This document shows positions 9,542-18,029 of a stretch of DNA of 64,000 bases, one piece after another (the first letter of the stretch is position 1; each line of letters begins with the position of its first letter). The notes beneath the pieces were generated by a model. It ran no database searches, had not been told where the DNA came from, and worked only from the letters and a program-made list of their open reading frames with translations. The stretch comes from Chryseosolibacter histidinae (lineage in GTDB: Bacteria; Bacteroidota; Bacteroidia; Cytophagales; Cyclobacteriaceae). The DNA lies in contig NZ_JAHESF010000004.1 of the NCBI RefSeq assembly GCF_018598225.1, forward strand, positions 248,001 through 312,000, given 5' to 3'. Made by a program: the position numbers and the translations under genes.

Positions 9542-9612
9542 CAAAGACGTATAGAGACTGGGCTGATGTTTATGAGAATTTATTTGTTCCTGATAATAAA
9601 GATTGGAACTAA
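9046..9612 (+). CDS. Hypothetical protein, duplicated N-terminus, probable parental copy
   Basis: A 188-residue cytoplasmic protein sharing residues 1-165 with the protein at 6515. Its last 23 residues run TKTYRDWADVYENLFVPDNK and end in DWN. The Tyr/Trp pattern follows smoothly from the conserved KVHLTWSQ and NCYP strings, as expected for the natural end of the domain. This copy is therefore more likely the parent and the one at 6515 the altered copy (inference). No signal peptide, membrane helix or catalytic motif is seen. A WG-repeat protein follows 94 bases downstream on the same strand. Confidence 0.7.
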   Translation: MTTKLKIERILPVAGQGQYILVRPTVSGQEFTISEKTYLGNVELDKHLDIPGKIKENGDPDVDLYSVKLKNDHEVFRLKEDTIVELVPGNLPCLPPWHFVDSGLNNQLEKEIGRGHVLYGRDVKTIARRQDNDDVLFAVFDAGFKYAKVHLTWSQSKLVDNCYPMTKTYRDWADVYENLFVPDNKDWN

Positions 9613-9705
9613 AGTGCCACTGTCAGCAATAGCATGGCAAACTTTGAGCTTTATTAAATCATTTTAATGCTAACTTTGGTCAGACTGTTTGAACGTAATA
9701 TTCAC

Positions 9706-11019
9706 ATGCTGAAGACTGTTCTGATCCTCGCGTTGACTCTTGCAGGTTTTATCAGCCGCGCCCAGGATTCCCTCGAGTTTGCTCAGGTTTACTACAAGAA
9801 TGCCTGGCATATCATTGACAAGCGGGGCAATTTCATTTTAAACCAGGGCTATCGAGTAGGGATGTATCAAAACTTGTGTTTTACAGACAACCTGGCTATG
9901 TCGATCGCGGACAACAAGGTTGGCTTCACAGACTTCAAAGGCAATCAGGTTATTCAAAACAAATTTGATGGCGCACATTGTTTTGTTTTCGGGTATGCAC
10001 CTGTTGCAGTTGGCGATAAGTGGGGCATTATTAACCGAAAAGGGAAGTTTATAATTGAACCAGTTTACGATTATGCTGGTGGCTTCGGTCCCGAAGGATT
10101 AGCCGGTCTACTGAAAGACAATCGCATTGGTTTTGTTGATACTACCGGCAAGCTGGTAATACCTTTTAAATACCATTGGGCAAGACTATGGAACACCACG
10201 CCTGACTATCCATTTTTCGTTAACAACCGAATTTCCGTCATCGTGGCAGACAATGAAGAAGAGATACAAAACGGAAAATCAGGATGTTTGAATACCAAGG
10301 GTGAGTTGGTGGTTCCTGCAACCTTTGATTTCATATCATATTTTGAAGATGGAATTGCCACCGCGAGAAAAGATGGTCGACTCGTCTTGATTGATACCGT
10401 GGGCAATATCGTGCAACAATTTCCAGAAGTTGTTCAATCAATTTACTTAAGCCGTAACCATGCGATTATCCACGGAAATGACGGTCGCGCTGGTTTGATG
10501 AAAAGGACTGGTGAAATTCTCTTGGAGCCTAAATACAATGGCATTGACCCTTTTTCTGAAGGGTTCGCAGCTGTACAGATCGAAAGCGATGAAGTAGGTG
10601 TAAAATCTGCCTTCATTGATACGACAGGTCGCTTTGTGTTCGACAGGATTTTCGGGTTTATCAGGCCTTTTTCGGAGGGCTATGCGGCTGTTGAGATCAA
10701 CGGCAAATGGGGCTTCATCGATCGAAAGGGAAAACAAGTCATTGAAGCGAAATATGATGATGTCAAAGATTTCTCCGATGGCTTAGCGATTGTAGGAGTG
10801 AAGAGTGGGGAGTCTTTCCGCTACGGCTACATTGATACGACCGGAAGTATTGTTATCAAACCTGCTTATGCAGATGCTGGTTATTTTGAATATGGACTAG
10901 CACCAGTCAAAATCGGTAAGAAGTATGGCTTTATTGACAGGACTGGTCAAGTCATAATCCAACCCAAATACGACAACGCATTTTCTTTTCAACGAGAAAG
11001 ACTTGGAAATTTTGATTGA
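9706..11019 (+). CDS. Exported WG-repeat protein
   Basis: A 437-residue protein when started at 9706, where a signal peptide begins (MLKTVLILALTLAGFISRAQ); the in-frame ATG at 9667 would put 13 residues in front of it. The rest is a chain of about nine WG (KWG) repeats of about 45 residues, each like KWGIINRKGKFIIEPVYD, KWGFIDRKGKQVIEAKYDD or KYGFIDRTGQVIIQPKYDN. WG repeats form beta-rich solenoids or propellers of unknown role, often in exported proteins of Bacteroidota. The protein ends soon after the last repeat. No other domain is present. Confidence 0.85.
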   Translation: MLKTVLILALTLAGFISRAQDSLEFAQVYYKNAWHIIDKRGNFILNQGYRVGMYQNLCFTDNLAMSIADNKVGFTDFKGNQVIQNKFDGAHCFVFGYAPVAVGDKWGIINRKGKFIIEPVYDYAGGFGPEGLAGLLKDNRIGFVDTTGKLVIPFKYHWARLWNTTPDYPFFVNNRISVIVADNEEEIQNGKSGCLNTKGELVVPATFDFISYFEDGIATARKDGRLVLIDTVGNIVQQFPEVVQSIYLSRNHAIIHGNDGRAGLMKRTGEILLEPKYNGIDPFSEGFAAVQIESDEVGVKSAFIDTTGRFVFDRIFGFIRPFSEGYAAVEINGKWGFIDRKGKQVIEAKYDDVKDFSDGLAIVGVKSGESFRYGYIDTTGSIVIKPAYADAGYFEYGLAPVKIGKKYGFIDRTGQVIIQPKYDNAFSFQRERLGNFD

Positions 11020-11131
11020 ATGTCTTCTTCATCGTCACCTCCACGTGGTTTAAGTTACGGTGAATGATTACTTCAAATCAAGATGTCCATTTAGTGGACA
11101 GGTTTGATTCTCATCGAGTTAGACGATATCC

Positions 11132-11165
11132 GGTGAATGAATTTTAAAAATTATTTTCATTCACC
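11132..11165. other. Inverted repeat in the 11020-11276 gap
   Basis: GGTGAATGA (11132-11140) and TCATTCACC (11157-11165) are perfect 9-base arms around a 16-base AT-rich spacer. No T-run follows, so it is not a clear terminator. A smaller hairpin TGTCCA/TGGACA lies at 11084-11100. The gap holds no gene besides the terminator of the tRNA. Confidence 0.4.
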
Positions 11166-11220
11166 TGATCGCTCACCAATGAATTGACTTTTGATGAATC
11201 TTTTGTAGGTCACAAAAACA

Positions 11221-11253
11221 AAAACCGCCCATCCTTTCAGATTAAGCGGTTTT
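11221..11253 (-). terminator. Rho-independent terminator of tRNA-Arg
   Basis: On the minus strand the arms AAAACCGC and GCGGTTTT enclose a 17-base loop and are followed by a run rich in T (TTGTTTTTG). It lies 24-56 bases past the 3' end of the tRNA, as expected for its terminator. Confidence 0.75.
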
Positions 11254-11276
11254 GATTTCTTTTGATTGCTCTGTTG

Positions 11277-11348
11277 TAGCCCCGGCAGGAATCGAACCTG
11301 CATCTTCAGAATCGGAATCTGAAATTCTATCCATTGAAATACGGAGCC
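11277..11348 (-). tRNA. tRNA-Arg(CCG)
   Basis: Read on the minus strand, the acceptor stem GGCTCCG (11348-11342) pairs, with two G-U pairs, with CGGGGCT at the 3' end, leaving discriminator A at 11277. The anticodon stem TCAGA/TCTGA encloses the loop TTCCGAT, giving anticodon CCG, which reads the arginine codon CGG. The T arm is GCAGG-TTCGATT-CCTGC. The CCA end is not encoded. About 72 nt. Confidence 0.93.
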
Positions 11349-11552
11349 GGATAAGCTGCAAAAATAGAAATAAGTGCAGGTAATGCAAAAATCATTTTCA
11401 ACCGGTCCACCATGGGCGAGACGGGCGCCTGACGTTACCCTGGTAGCCAGAATTCCTTTGATCACCGCAGGCCCTGACGCCGGTGATGGCAACGGTCCAC
11501 AAATGTTTATCCCGGTTCACCTGCCTGATGATTTCTGTTCTATATTGCCAGT

Positions 11553-13301
11553 ATGATGAGCCTGTGCAGACCGCTCCTGTTGCCCTTACTGCTGTTAGCA
11601 CAGTTTGCCGGTCAGGCCGGCGATTTTGACACCCTGAGCACCGTGGCCCCCGAAAAACGTGTCGCCCTGGCCCGGATCATCTACAAAAAAGAATTCCGGA
11701 GGGTGGACTCGGTAAGGGCCTTCCAGGCATTTGAAACCCTCTTCAAGCTTGCCCAAAAGCTCAAAGACCGGCAGCTCGAATGTTCCATCCCCGATCTGCA
11801 GGCCGACTATTTCTCCGTGAACAGGGGCTTCAACAAACTGAGCCCCGTATACCATCAGCAGGCCATAGACCTCGCCATCCGGTACGATCTTCCCATGGAA
11901 ACCGCCCTCTACACCCTCAAGAAAGGACTCTTTTACAATACCTTTAAGCATTACGTTGAGGCATACCGCTACATCCTGGAAGCGTACGACCTCTTCAAGG
12001 CGGTGGGTTTCGAGCACGTGCCCGAGATCACCACGCACCTGCATACCATGGCCAATTTCTATTATCATATAGAAGACTTCGAAAATACCCGTTTGCTGCT
12101 CTCCGAGGCCATCCAGTACAAAGCGTCGTCGCCGACCGAAGAAGCCAATATGACCAACACGCTGGCGCTCACTTACCAGAAGCTGGGCGATGACCAGGGT
12201 GCCCTTACCTATTTTAACAGGGCGCTGGCGGTGGCACGTGCCGCGGGTGACTCCGCCTGGATCGGCATCCTCTCCGGCAACATCGGGGCGATCCATTATA
12301 GGAGAGGTGAGTACGACAAAGCCATCAAAGACCTTGCGCTCGACTGTAAGCTCTCACTGAGATACGATCAGTGGCGCAGTGCTGCCGCGGCAATGCTTAC
12401 CATGATCCAATGCCATCTGTCCATGGGAAACATGGCGAAAGCCGATTCGTTGCTCAGGCTATCGGTGCCGTTGCTGGAGCGGGTGGATGAACTGGAGCTG
12501 TGGATCTCGTACTACGATACCATGGCCCTGCTCTCGGAAAAGAGAGGGCAGGTTGATGTAGCACTGACCTACAGGAAACAGTACAATGCCGCCAAAGACA
12601 GCCTTCAGGTGGTTAATGACCTGGCGGCCGTGAACCGGTTCAAGCTCAAGTGGGAAATGGACAGGCACAAGGCTGAAGTAGACAAGCTTAAAACGGAGGC
12701 GACCATGGAAGTTTACAAGCGCAATTCGCTTATCGCCATGCTGCTGTTGCTGATGGTGATCTCGGTGCTTACCTACAACCGCCAGGTACTGAAAAGGAAA
12801 AAGGAGAGAGAGCTGTTTGAAAAACAGGAAGCCCTGCTGCAATCGGAAAAGGCGAGAACGATGGAAGAGCTTCAGCACGCCACCCAAATGCTCGACCGTT
12901 ATACCGAGAACCTGCGGCAGAAAAATGCGCTCATTGAAGAATTCAAGACTGAAATTGAAAACCTGCAGCTGCAGCATGCCGGCCCTGATGAGGAGCGGAT
13001 CGGCGTGTTGCAAAAGCTCATGAGTGCAAACATCATGACCGATGAGACCTGGGATGAGTTCAAAAAATTGTTCGACAAAGTTCATGCAGGTTTCCTGGTG
13101 CGCCTGCGCGAGCGGTTTATTCAGGTAACGGAAACCGATATCAGGCTCCTGACCCTCCTGAAGCTGGGACTGAACAACCGTGAAATGTCAAACATGCTGG
13201 GCGTGACCACTGAGGCCATCAAAAAATCACGGCAACGGCTGCGCAAAAAGATCAACCTCCCGGAAGGTGAGAGTTTGGAGGAGGTTGTTGCAACGATCTA
13301 G
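11553..13301 (+). CDS. TPR membrane regulator with C-terminal LuxR-type HTH
   Basis: A 582-residue protein: a signal peptide, then about seven TPR units spanning residues 60-350, one transmembrane helix (SLIAMLLLLMVISVLTY, about 392-408), a coiled coil at about 410-475, and a cytoplasmic C-terminus with a helix-turn-helix (TETDIRLLTLLKLGLNNREM to AIKKSRQRLRKKI, about 525-570). This layout is frequent in Bacteroidota, where the exported TPR part is thought to sense an unknown signal and the HTH to act at the membrane. It is read away from the tRNA. A downstream inverted heptamer array separates it from the next gene. Confidence 0.88.
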   Translation: MMSLCRPLLLPLLLLAQFAGQAGDFDTLSTVAPEKRVALARIIYKKEFRRVDSVRAFQAFETLFKLAQKLKDRQLECSIPDLQADYFSVNRGFNKLSPVYHQQAIDLAIRYDLPMETALYTLKKGLFYNTFKHYVEAYRYILEAYDLFKAVGFEHVPEITTHLHTMANFYYHIEDFENTRLLLSEAIQYKASSPTEEANMTNTLALTYQKLGDDQGALTYFNRALAVARAAGDSAWIGILSGNIGAIHYRRGEYDKAIKDLALDCKLSLRYDQWRSAAAAMLTMIQCHLSMGNMAKADSLLRLSVPLLERVDELELWISYYDTMALLSEKRGQVDVALTYRKQYNAAKDSLQVVNDLAAVNRFKLKWEMDRHKAEVDKLKTEATMEVYKRNSLIAMLLLLMVISVLTYNRQVLKRKKERELFEKQEALLQSEKARTMEELQHATQMLDRYTENLRQKNALIEEFKTEIENLQLQHAGPDEERIGVLQKLMSANIMTDETWDEFKKLFDKVHAGFLVRLRERFIQVTETDIRLLTLLKLGLNNREMSNMLGVTTEAIKKSRQRLRKKINLPEGESLEEVVATI

Positions 13302-13306
13302 GACAG

Positions 13307-13411
13307 TTTCAAGTTTCAGATTTAAAGTTTCAAGTTGTGCTACGATCCATAGCGCTCCCTTCTTAGCCGAAGCACCCCCTCAACTTTAAACTTTAAACCT
13401 GAAACTTTAAA
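13307..13411. repeat. Heptamer array, inverted pair (TTTAAAG type)
   Basis: Left arm 13307-13334: four tandem 7-mers TTTCAAG, TTTCAGA, TTTAAAG, TTTCAAG. Right arm 13384-13411: CTTTAAA, CTTTAAA, CCTGAAA, CTTTAAA, the reverse complement of the same unit. The spacer is 49 bases. The pair could fold into a 28-bp imperfect stem after the TPR regulator gene. Confidence 0.85.
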
Positions 13412-13487
13412 CCAGCGAGCTTTGTCCCCTATTTGTCCCCCCGCGTCATGACGTGAAGACCGGTCGGCGTGGCATCTTTGGCGATCC

Positions 13488-13688
13488 ATGAAGAAGATCA
13501 TGAACCAGGGAAAACGATCGCTGCCGCAGGTTGATTATGTTACCATACTCATCATCCTGGTTTTTTTGGCGATGGCTTTGGGTGTGTTCTTCTATTACCG
13601 CAATCGCCTGAACATGATCCAGGAAGAGCTCAGGCAAACAGGTTTTCAGGTGGAGAAAAAAACAGGAAAAATGACGGCAAACCTGTGA
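13488..13688 (+). CDS. Small single-pass membrane protein
   Basis: A 66-residue protein with a basic N-terminus, one transmembrane helix (YVTILIILVFLAMALGVFFYY, about 17-37) and a charged, helical cytoplasmic or periplasmic tail (RNRLNMIQEELRQTGFQVEKK covers most of it). A clean terminator follows the stop codon, which supports it as a real transcript. I do not recognise a family. Confidence 0.6.
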   Translation: MKKIMNQGKRSLPQVDYVTILIILVFLAMALGVFFYYRNRLNMIQEELRQTGFQVEKKTGKMTANL

Positions 13689-13722
13689 TTGGAGTTTGTT
13701 ATTTTTTTCATTAGTTGGTTTG

Positions 13723-13752
13723 AAAGCCGGTAAAAATGTTGCCGGCTTTTTT
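13723..13752 (+). terminator. Rho-independent terminator
   Basis: AAAGCCGG (13723-13730) and CCGGCTTT (13742-13749) enclose an 11-base loop, and the T-run continues to 13752. It lies 35 bases after the stop of the small membrane protein gene. Confidence 0.85.
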
Positions 13753-13786
13753 ATTCCGTAATTGCATGTTCAAACGTGCTTTTTTA

Positions 13787-13826
13787 TACGAGACTCTCCG
13801 TACCTCGTACCTCGTATCTCGTACCT
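13787..13826. repeat. Heptamer array (CGTACCT type), short; remaining gap to 14140 empty
   Basis: Four tandem 7-mers CGTACCT, CGTACCT, CGTATCT, CGTACCT occupy 13799-13826; a single inverse unit TACGAGA lies at 13787-13793. From 13827 to 14140 I see no gene, no RNA structure and no clear promoter. Confidence 0.75.
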
Positions 13827-14140
13827 GCTAACACTCATATTGCCCACGAGCACTAATCTTCCTTCACGGAAAGTGTTCATGTCTCTACAATGTTGTTAGC
13901 CGGCAAATTGATCGCGCACCGTTCGAATCACCGTTGAATGGCAGCATAGATCGACTGGCAGCACGTGAGCTTTTGGGGGCCCATAGCCGGGGTGTTGTCA
14001 GGAGAAATTTATGATTTTACGCCCTGGCAGTGATAAAGACGCATAAAGATATTCAACCGCCCGTGCGGCCATTGATCGTAAATACATTGAGGAATGACCG
14101 CAGCGGCCATAGTTTCACAATCAACTAATTACCGTGTGTT

Positions 14141-14503
14141 ATGATAGCCTATACCTCAACATCGGATGTTAACCACATCGTCAATGTGCTAACAGAATGT
14201 GCGAAAGCGTGCAGAAGTCTTACCAACCCGGCGGTACGAAGTTTTTCATTTTCACGCATCCCGAAATTTGTGCAGCTGCTGAACGACTGTGCCGCAACCT
14301 GCGATCTGGCGGTGATCCTCATAGAACGCAAATCGCATATCATCTTTGACTTTCTGGAAGTATGTGAAGAGCTCTCCCTTGAATGCGCCTGGGAGTGCAG
14401 CAATTATGGCTACGAGATCTGCGAACAGTGCGCGAGCGCCTGCGAGCGGGTGGCAAAAGCGTGTTTGCCGTATATTTTGGAGAACAATACCGTTGAGGCC
14501 TGA
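14141..14503 (+). CDS. Csp-like four-helix cysteine-rich protein (DUF326)
   Basis: A 120-residue protein with regularly spaced cysteines on predicted helices: ECAKACRSL, NDCAATCDLA, VCEELSLECAWEC and CEQCASACERVAKAC. This matches the DUF326/copper storage protein (Csp) family, which forms a four-helix bundle lined by Cys that binds Cu(I). It has about 11 cysteines, slightly fewer than classical Csps, and no signal peptide, so it would be the cytosolic type. The start codon at 14141 fits the family length. No metal-transport gene adjoins it; the CDF exporter is 44 kb away. Confidence 0.8.
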   Translation: MIAYTSTSDVNHIVNVLTECAKACRSLTNPAVRSFSFSRIPKFVQLLNDCAATCDLAVILIERKSHIIFDFLEVCEELSLECAWECSNYGYEICEQCASACERVAKACLPYILENNTVEA

Positions 14504-14512
14504 ATGGTTTTG

Positions 14513-14702
14513 AGTCCGCAGTCGACGGTCCACAGTCCACAGCAGTGAGTGTATAGGACACTCGCATGCTTCGTTAGCGTGTTCAAGGAAACCGGGAATA
14601 GAGGCTGTTAGGCCGCTGGCTACTGGGGAAAAACAACAAAAAGCGCGAAATCTGCTTCCTAACATCCCACGTCCGTGGACTGTTGACCGTGGACCGTGGA
14701 CT
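14513..14702. repeat. Heptamer array, inverted pair (AGTCCAC type)
   Basis: Left arm 14513-14540: AGTCCGC, AGTCGAC, GGTCCAC, AGTCCAC. Right arm 14675-14702: GTGGACT, GTTGACC, GTGGACC, GTGGACT. The arms are reverse complements around a 134-base spacer. The array fills the gap between the Csp-like gene and the response regulator. Confidence 0.85.
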
Positions 14703-14754
14703 TTTCATTTTAAACCCCTATCTTGTTACCCTGAAATACCTGAAAGACAAGGGG

Positions 14755-15390
14755 ATGACAAAAGTTATAATCGCAGACGACCATCAGATGTTCATTGATG
14801 GCCTGAAATCGATGCTCGAAGAAATAGATGGCATCGAGGTGGTGGGAGAAGCCAGGAATGGCAAGGAGGCAGTGGAGCTCTGTGACAAGGGAGATGTGGA
14901 TATCGTGATCATGGATATCAGCATGCCTGTGATGGACGGTATTGAGGCCACCAGGGTGATCAAGAATAACCATCCCGATATCAAAGTGCTGGGCCTGTCT
15001 ATGTACAACGACAGGAATTTTATTGCCGACATTCTGAAAACAGGCGCCAACGGATACATCCTGAAGAACACAGGCAAGGAAGAGCTGGTGCATGCCCTCT
15101 CAACCCTGCAAACGGGCGGTTCTTATCTCGGCGTAGAAGTAAGCAACACCTTGCTGGGCAGCTTCCTGAAGAAGACCAATGCACCCCACGTCATCGAAAA
15201 GCTCTCCGAGCGCGAGATGGAAGTGCTCGGATGCATAGCCACAGGGTTGACGACGCAGGAAATCGCCAAAAAATTATTTATCAGCAAGAACACCGTCGAG
15301 ACCCATCGCAAAAACCTGCTCTACAAGCTGGAAGCCCGCAATACAGCCGAGCTGATCACCAACGCTTATAAGCGTAGACTTTTCCAGTAA
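14755..15390 (+). CDS. NarL/FixJ-family response regulator
   Basis: A 211-residue protein starting at MTKVIIADDHQMFIDG; the longer in-frame ORF from 14683 would read through the repeat arm and is not used. The receiver has the acidic pocket DD at 8-9, phospho-acceptor Asp at about 54 (VIMDISMP) and the Lys of GYILKNT at about 105. The C-terminus (about 150-205) is a LuxR-type HTH: LSEREMEVLGCIATGLTTQE and KLFISKNTVETHRKN. Such regulators pair with HisKA_3 kinases; the only HisKA_3 kinase in the window is at 29385. Palindromes at 15405-15447 just downstream may be its sites (inference). Confidence 0.92.
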   Translation: MTKVIIADDHQMFIDGLKSMLEEIDGIEVVGEARNGKEAVELCDKGDVDIVIMDISMPVMDGIEATRVIKNNHPDIKVLGLSMYNDRNFIADILKTGANGYILKNTGKEELVHALSTLQTGGSYLGVEVSNTLLGSFLKKTNAPHVIEKLSEREMEVLGCIATGLTTQEIAKKLFISKNTVETHRKNLLYKLEARNTAELITNAYKRRLFQ

Positions 15391-15404
15391 CACCGCCTTT
15401 TATA

Positions 15405-15447
15405 ATCCCTATTTTCAGGGATTGTGTTATACCCTATTTTCAGGGAT
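15405..15447. promoter_or_regulatory. Two tandem ATCCCTATTTTCAGGGAT palindromes
   Basis: The interrupted palindrome ATCCCTATTTTCAGGGAT lies at 15405-15422 and again, lacking the first T, at 15431-15447; the units are 25 bases apart. They sit between the response regulator and the sugar kinase gene at 15530. A third copy lies at 18012. They look like operators, though a short hairpin role at the RNA level is possible. An additional small palindrome, AGCACCGAGGTGCT, lies at about 15488-15501. Confidence 0.5.
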
Positions 15448-15529
15448 TTAATTATGATCGATTAATGACAGATTTGTAAGGTATAGGAGCACCGAGGTGC
15501 TTCTTTGTGATCTACCTTAATTTGTACCG

Positions 15530-16390
15530 ATGATACTTATCGCCGATAGCGGTTCTACCAAAACAGAATGGAATTTAATTGATGAAGCTGGAAAAATATC
15601 TGTCAGCATAACGAGCGAAGGATTGAATCCTTACTTCCTCTCCGAAGACGAGATCGCCGTTGTCATCAGCAATAAAGTTCTCCCGAAAGTATCTCAGGTT
15701 GAAACCGTTTTCTTCTACGGCGCAGGTTGTGGCATGCCCCAGAAAGCAGCGCAGGTAAAACGGGCTATCGATCGTGTCATTCCCACTGCGTCAGGTGCTG
15801 AAGTATCTGGCGATATCCTGGCCGCTGCACGAAGCCTGCTGCAGCATGAGTCGGGCGTGGCCTGCATTCTCGGTACCGGTGCCAACTCATGTGTTTACAA
15901 CGGCAGGGAGATCCAGGAAGGAGTGCCGTCGCTGGGTTATATGTTTTCCGACTGGGGAAGCGGAACAGTGATGGGAAAAGATTTTCTGTCGCTGCTGCTG
16001 CAAGGCAGATTGCCCCAGCATATCTCGAAAGATTTCGAAGATGTGTACCAGCTCAACCGCATGCAGATCATGGAAAGCGTATACAACAAGCCAATGGCCA
16101 ACCGTTTCATGGCTTCATTCACACCTTTCCTGCTCAAGTACGCCGAAGAAGATTGTGTAAAGGAGATCATCCTTTCCAACTTCAGGAACTTTTATGAGTA
16201 CTATGTGCTCCGGTACAAGGAATCACAAAAGAACAGAACGGTCAGCGTCATCGGATCCGTGGCTTATCATTTCAACACCTACCTGGTGGAAGTTGCCAAC
16301 GAGCTCGATATCAAAGTGGCAAAGATCCTGAAACATCCCATGGAAGGACTGATCGGCTACCACAAGAGTGCCCTGTCTGTGAGCCACTGA
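15530..16390 (+). CDS. BadF/BadG-type ATPase, N-acetylglucosamine (or muramic acid) kinase
   Basis: A 286-residue protein of the BadF/BadG/BcrA family, which has the actin-like ATPase fold. It begins with the phosphate-1 motif LIADSGSTKTEW, has ILGTGANSCVY as the second phosphate motif (about 113-123), and SDWGSGTVMGKDF. Members close to this size in Bacteroidota are N-acetylglucosamine kinases, and the related MurK phosphorylates both GlcNAc and MurNAc in the cytosol. Downstream are a GH10-like hydrolase, a NamZ-like muramidase and a NagZ-AmiE fusion, which fits phosphorylation of sugars released from peptidoglycan. Which of the two sugars it prefers cannot be told. Confidence 0.88.
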   Translation: MILIADSGSTKTEWNLIDEAGKISVSITSEGLNPYFLSEDEIAVVISNKVLPKVSQVETVFFYGAGCGMPQKAAQVKRAIDRVIPTASGAEVSGDILAAARSLLQHESGVACILGTGANSCVYNGREIQEGVPSLGYMFSDWGSGTVMGKDFLSLLLQGRLPQHISKDFEDVYQLNRMQIMESVYNKPMANRFMASFTPFLLKYAEEDCVKEIILSNFRNFYEYYVLRYKESQKNRTVSVIGSVAYHFNTYLVEVANELDIKVAKILKHPMEGLIGYHKSALSVSH

Positions 16391-16424
16391 TAAGCAGGCT
16401 TACGGCCTCTGTATATTTTCTGAC

Positions 16425-17981
16425 ATGCTACTGATGAACATTCGTTATATACTTTTTCTATGCCTTTTGGTGTGTGGCTTCACCGCCAGCGCCCAGTACA
16501 ATGCTAAGCGGGAGCTGCGCGCTGCCTGGATCGCTACCGTGGCCAACATCGACTGGCCCTCCCAGAAGGGACTTACCTCACAGCAGCAACAGGCTGAATT
16601 TGTTGCCATACTCGATCACCTCAAATCGATAGGCATGAATGCCGTGATCGTGCAGGTCAGGCCGGTAGCCGACGCGTTATATCCGTCGTCGTTCGAGCCG
16701 TGGTCTGAATATTTATCCGGAACACAGGGTCAGCACCCCGAACCTTATTATAATCCGCTCACCTTCATGATCGAGCAGGCCAGGCTGAGGGGACTTGAGT
16801 TCCATGCATGGTTCAATCCCTACCGCGCCAGCATGAAGGCCGATTTTGTTCATGCAGCCGGTCACCCGGTAACACTGCATCCGGAGTGGTTCCTCCGTTA
16901 TGGTGGCAAGATGTATTACGATCCCGGTCACCCGGAAGCGCGTGAATTTGTGCTGCAATCCATTATGGAGACCGTGAAGCACTACGACCTCGACGCCGTA
17001 CACTTCGATGATTACTTCTATCCCTACCGTGTAGCCAACGAAGAATTTCCCGACAGCTGCTCTTACGCAGACTATGGCAAGAGCAGGTTCGAACATAAAG
17101 ACGACTGGCGAAGAGATAATGTCGACTTCTTTGTAAAAGAGCTTGCCGGTAGAATCAGGAAGGAGAAACCACACGTGAAGTTTGGCATCAGCCCATTCGG
17201 TGTGTGGCGGAACATCGAAAAAGATTCCCTTGGCTCCAACACAAGAGCGGGTGTGACCAACTATGACGACCTGTATGCCGATGTGCTGAAATGGCTGAAA
17301 GAAGGTTGGATCGATTATGTGACGCCGCAGCTCTACTGGCAGATCGGATTTGAAAAAGCAGAGTATAAAACGCTTGTGGACTGGTGGAGCAAAAATGCTT
17401 TCGGCAAACACGTTTACATCGGCCAGGGTGCTTACAGGGTAGGAGAGAAGGGTTGGGAGAATCCGGAGGAGATCAACAACCAGATCGCCTATAACCGGTC
17501 CGTTGCGGGCATTCAGGGCAGCATGTATTTCAGCACCAAAACTTTCATGCAGAACAAATCGGGCATCAACGATAAAGTAAAACGTTTGTATCCGCATCAT
17601 GCGCTGGTGCCCGTGATGTCGTGGATGAAAGGGCAGCCCGTGTATGCGCCGCAGCTCGATACCATTGCAGGTACGCCGGCAAGTGGACTGAAGCTTGCAT
17701 GGAAAGATGCGCAGAACAGCGCCACCAGCTACTACATCATCTATCGTTACAAAGGCGCAGCTCCCGGAGGCCTTGACGATCCTACGAACATCGTTGCCAT
17801 TGTTCCGCGGCAGCCGGCAGCAGTACAAACCTGGATGGATACGAAAGCAGAAAGACGCACCATTTACACGTATGTGATCACGGCGGCAGACAGGCTTCAC
17901 AATGAAAGCGAAGGCGGCAGCGCTTATACGGTGAAGACAAAAGGCAGGAAGGGAAAGATCAGAAGTGTAACAGCACGCTGA
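16425..17981 (+). CDS. Glycosyl hydrolase-like 10 family protein (DUF187)
   Basis: A 518-residue exported protein; the signal peptide ends at GFTASAQ, and starting at the second Met (16434) would leave it intact. Residues 28-400 match the GHL10/DUF187 TIM-barrel family: ELRAAWIATVANIDWPS, FHAWFNPYRA, LDAVHFDDYFYPY and ISPFGVWRNI. The C-terminal part (about 405-510) looks like a fibronectin type III domain. Relatives include proteins described as glycosidases acting on uncharacterised linkages, and DUF187 members have been linked to cell-wall glycans (DigH-like enzymes cleave denuded peptidoglycan strands). Its position among peptidoglycan-sugar genes fits that role, by inference. Confidence 0.87.
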   Translation: MLLMNIRYILFLCLLVCGFTASAQYNAKRELRAAWIATVANIDWPSQKGLTSQQQQAEFVAILDHLKSIGMNAVIVQVRPVADALYPSSFEPWSEYLSGTQGQHPEPYYNPLTFMIEQARLRGLEFHAWFNPYRASMKADFVHAAGHPVTLHPEWFLRYGGKMYYDPGHPEAREFVLQSIMETVKHYDLDAVHFDDYFYPYRVANEEFPDSCSYADYGKSRFEHKDDWRRDNVDFFVKELAGRIRKEKPHVKFGISPFGVWRNIEKDSLGSNTRAGVTNYDDLYADVLKWLKEGWIDYVTPQLYWQIGFEKAEYKTLVDWWSKNAFGKHVYIGQGAYRVGEKGWENPEEINNQIAYNRSVAGIQGSMYFSTKTFMQNKSGINDKVKRLYPHHALVPVMSWMKGQPVYAPQLDTIAGTPASGLKLAWKDAQNSATSYYIIYRYKGAAPGGLDDPTNIVAIVPRQPAAVQTWMDTKAERRTIYTYVITAADRLHNESEGGSAYTVKTKGRKGKIRSVTAR

Positions 17982-18011
17982 GAGAAATACCGCCATTTTC
18001 CACTCGTGTAA

Positions 18012-18029
18012 ATCCCTATTTTCAGGGAG
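18012..18029. promoter_or_regulatory. Third ATCCCTATTTTCAGGGA palindrome
   Basis: The same interrupted palindrome found twice at 15405-15447 recurs here, 31 bases after the GH10-like gene and 109 bases before the metallophosphoesterase start. Shared position upstream of genes of one locus suggests a common regulator. Confidence 0.5.

Noticed and set aside
9667-9705. Upstream ATG of the WG-repeat gene
   Set aside because: The downstream ATG at 9706 begins a clean signal peptide; the longer start would bury it.
14683-14754. N-terminal extension of the NarL-type regulator
   Set aside because: It is translated repeat-arm sequence; the receiver domain begins at the ATG at 14755.
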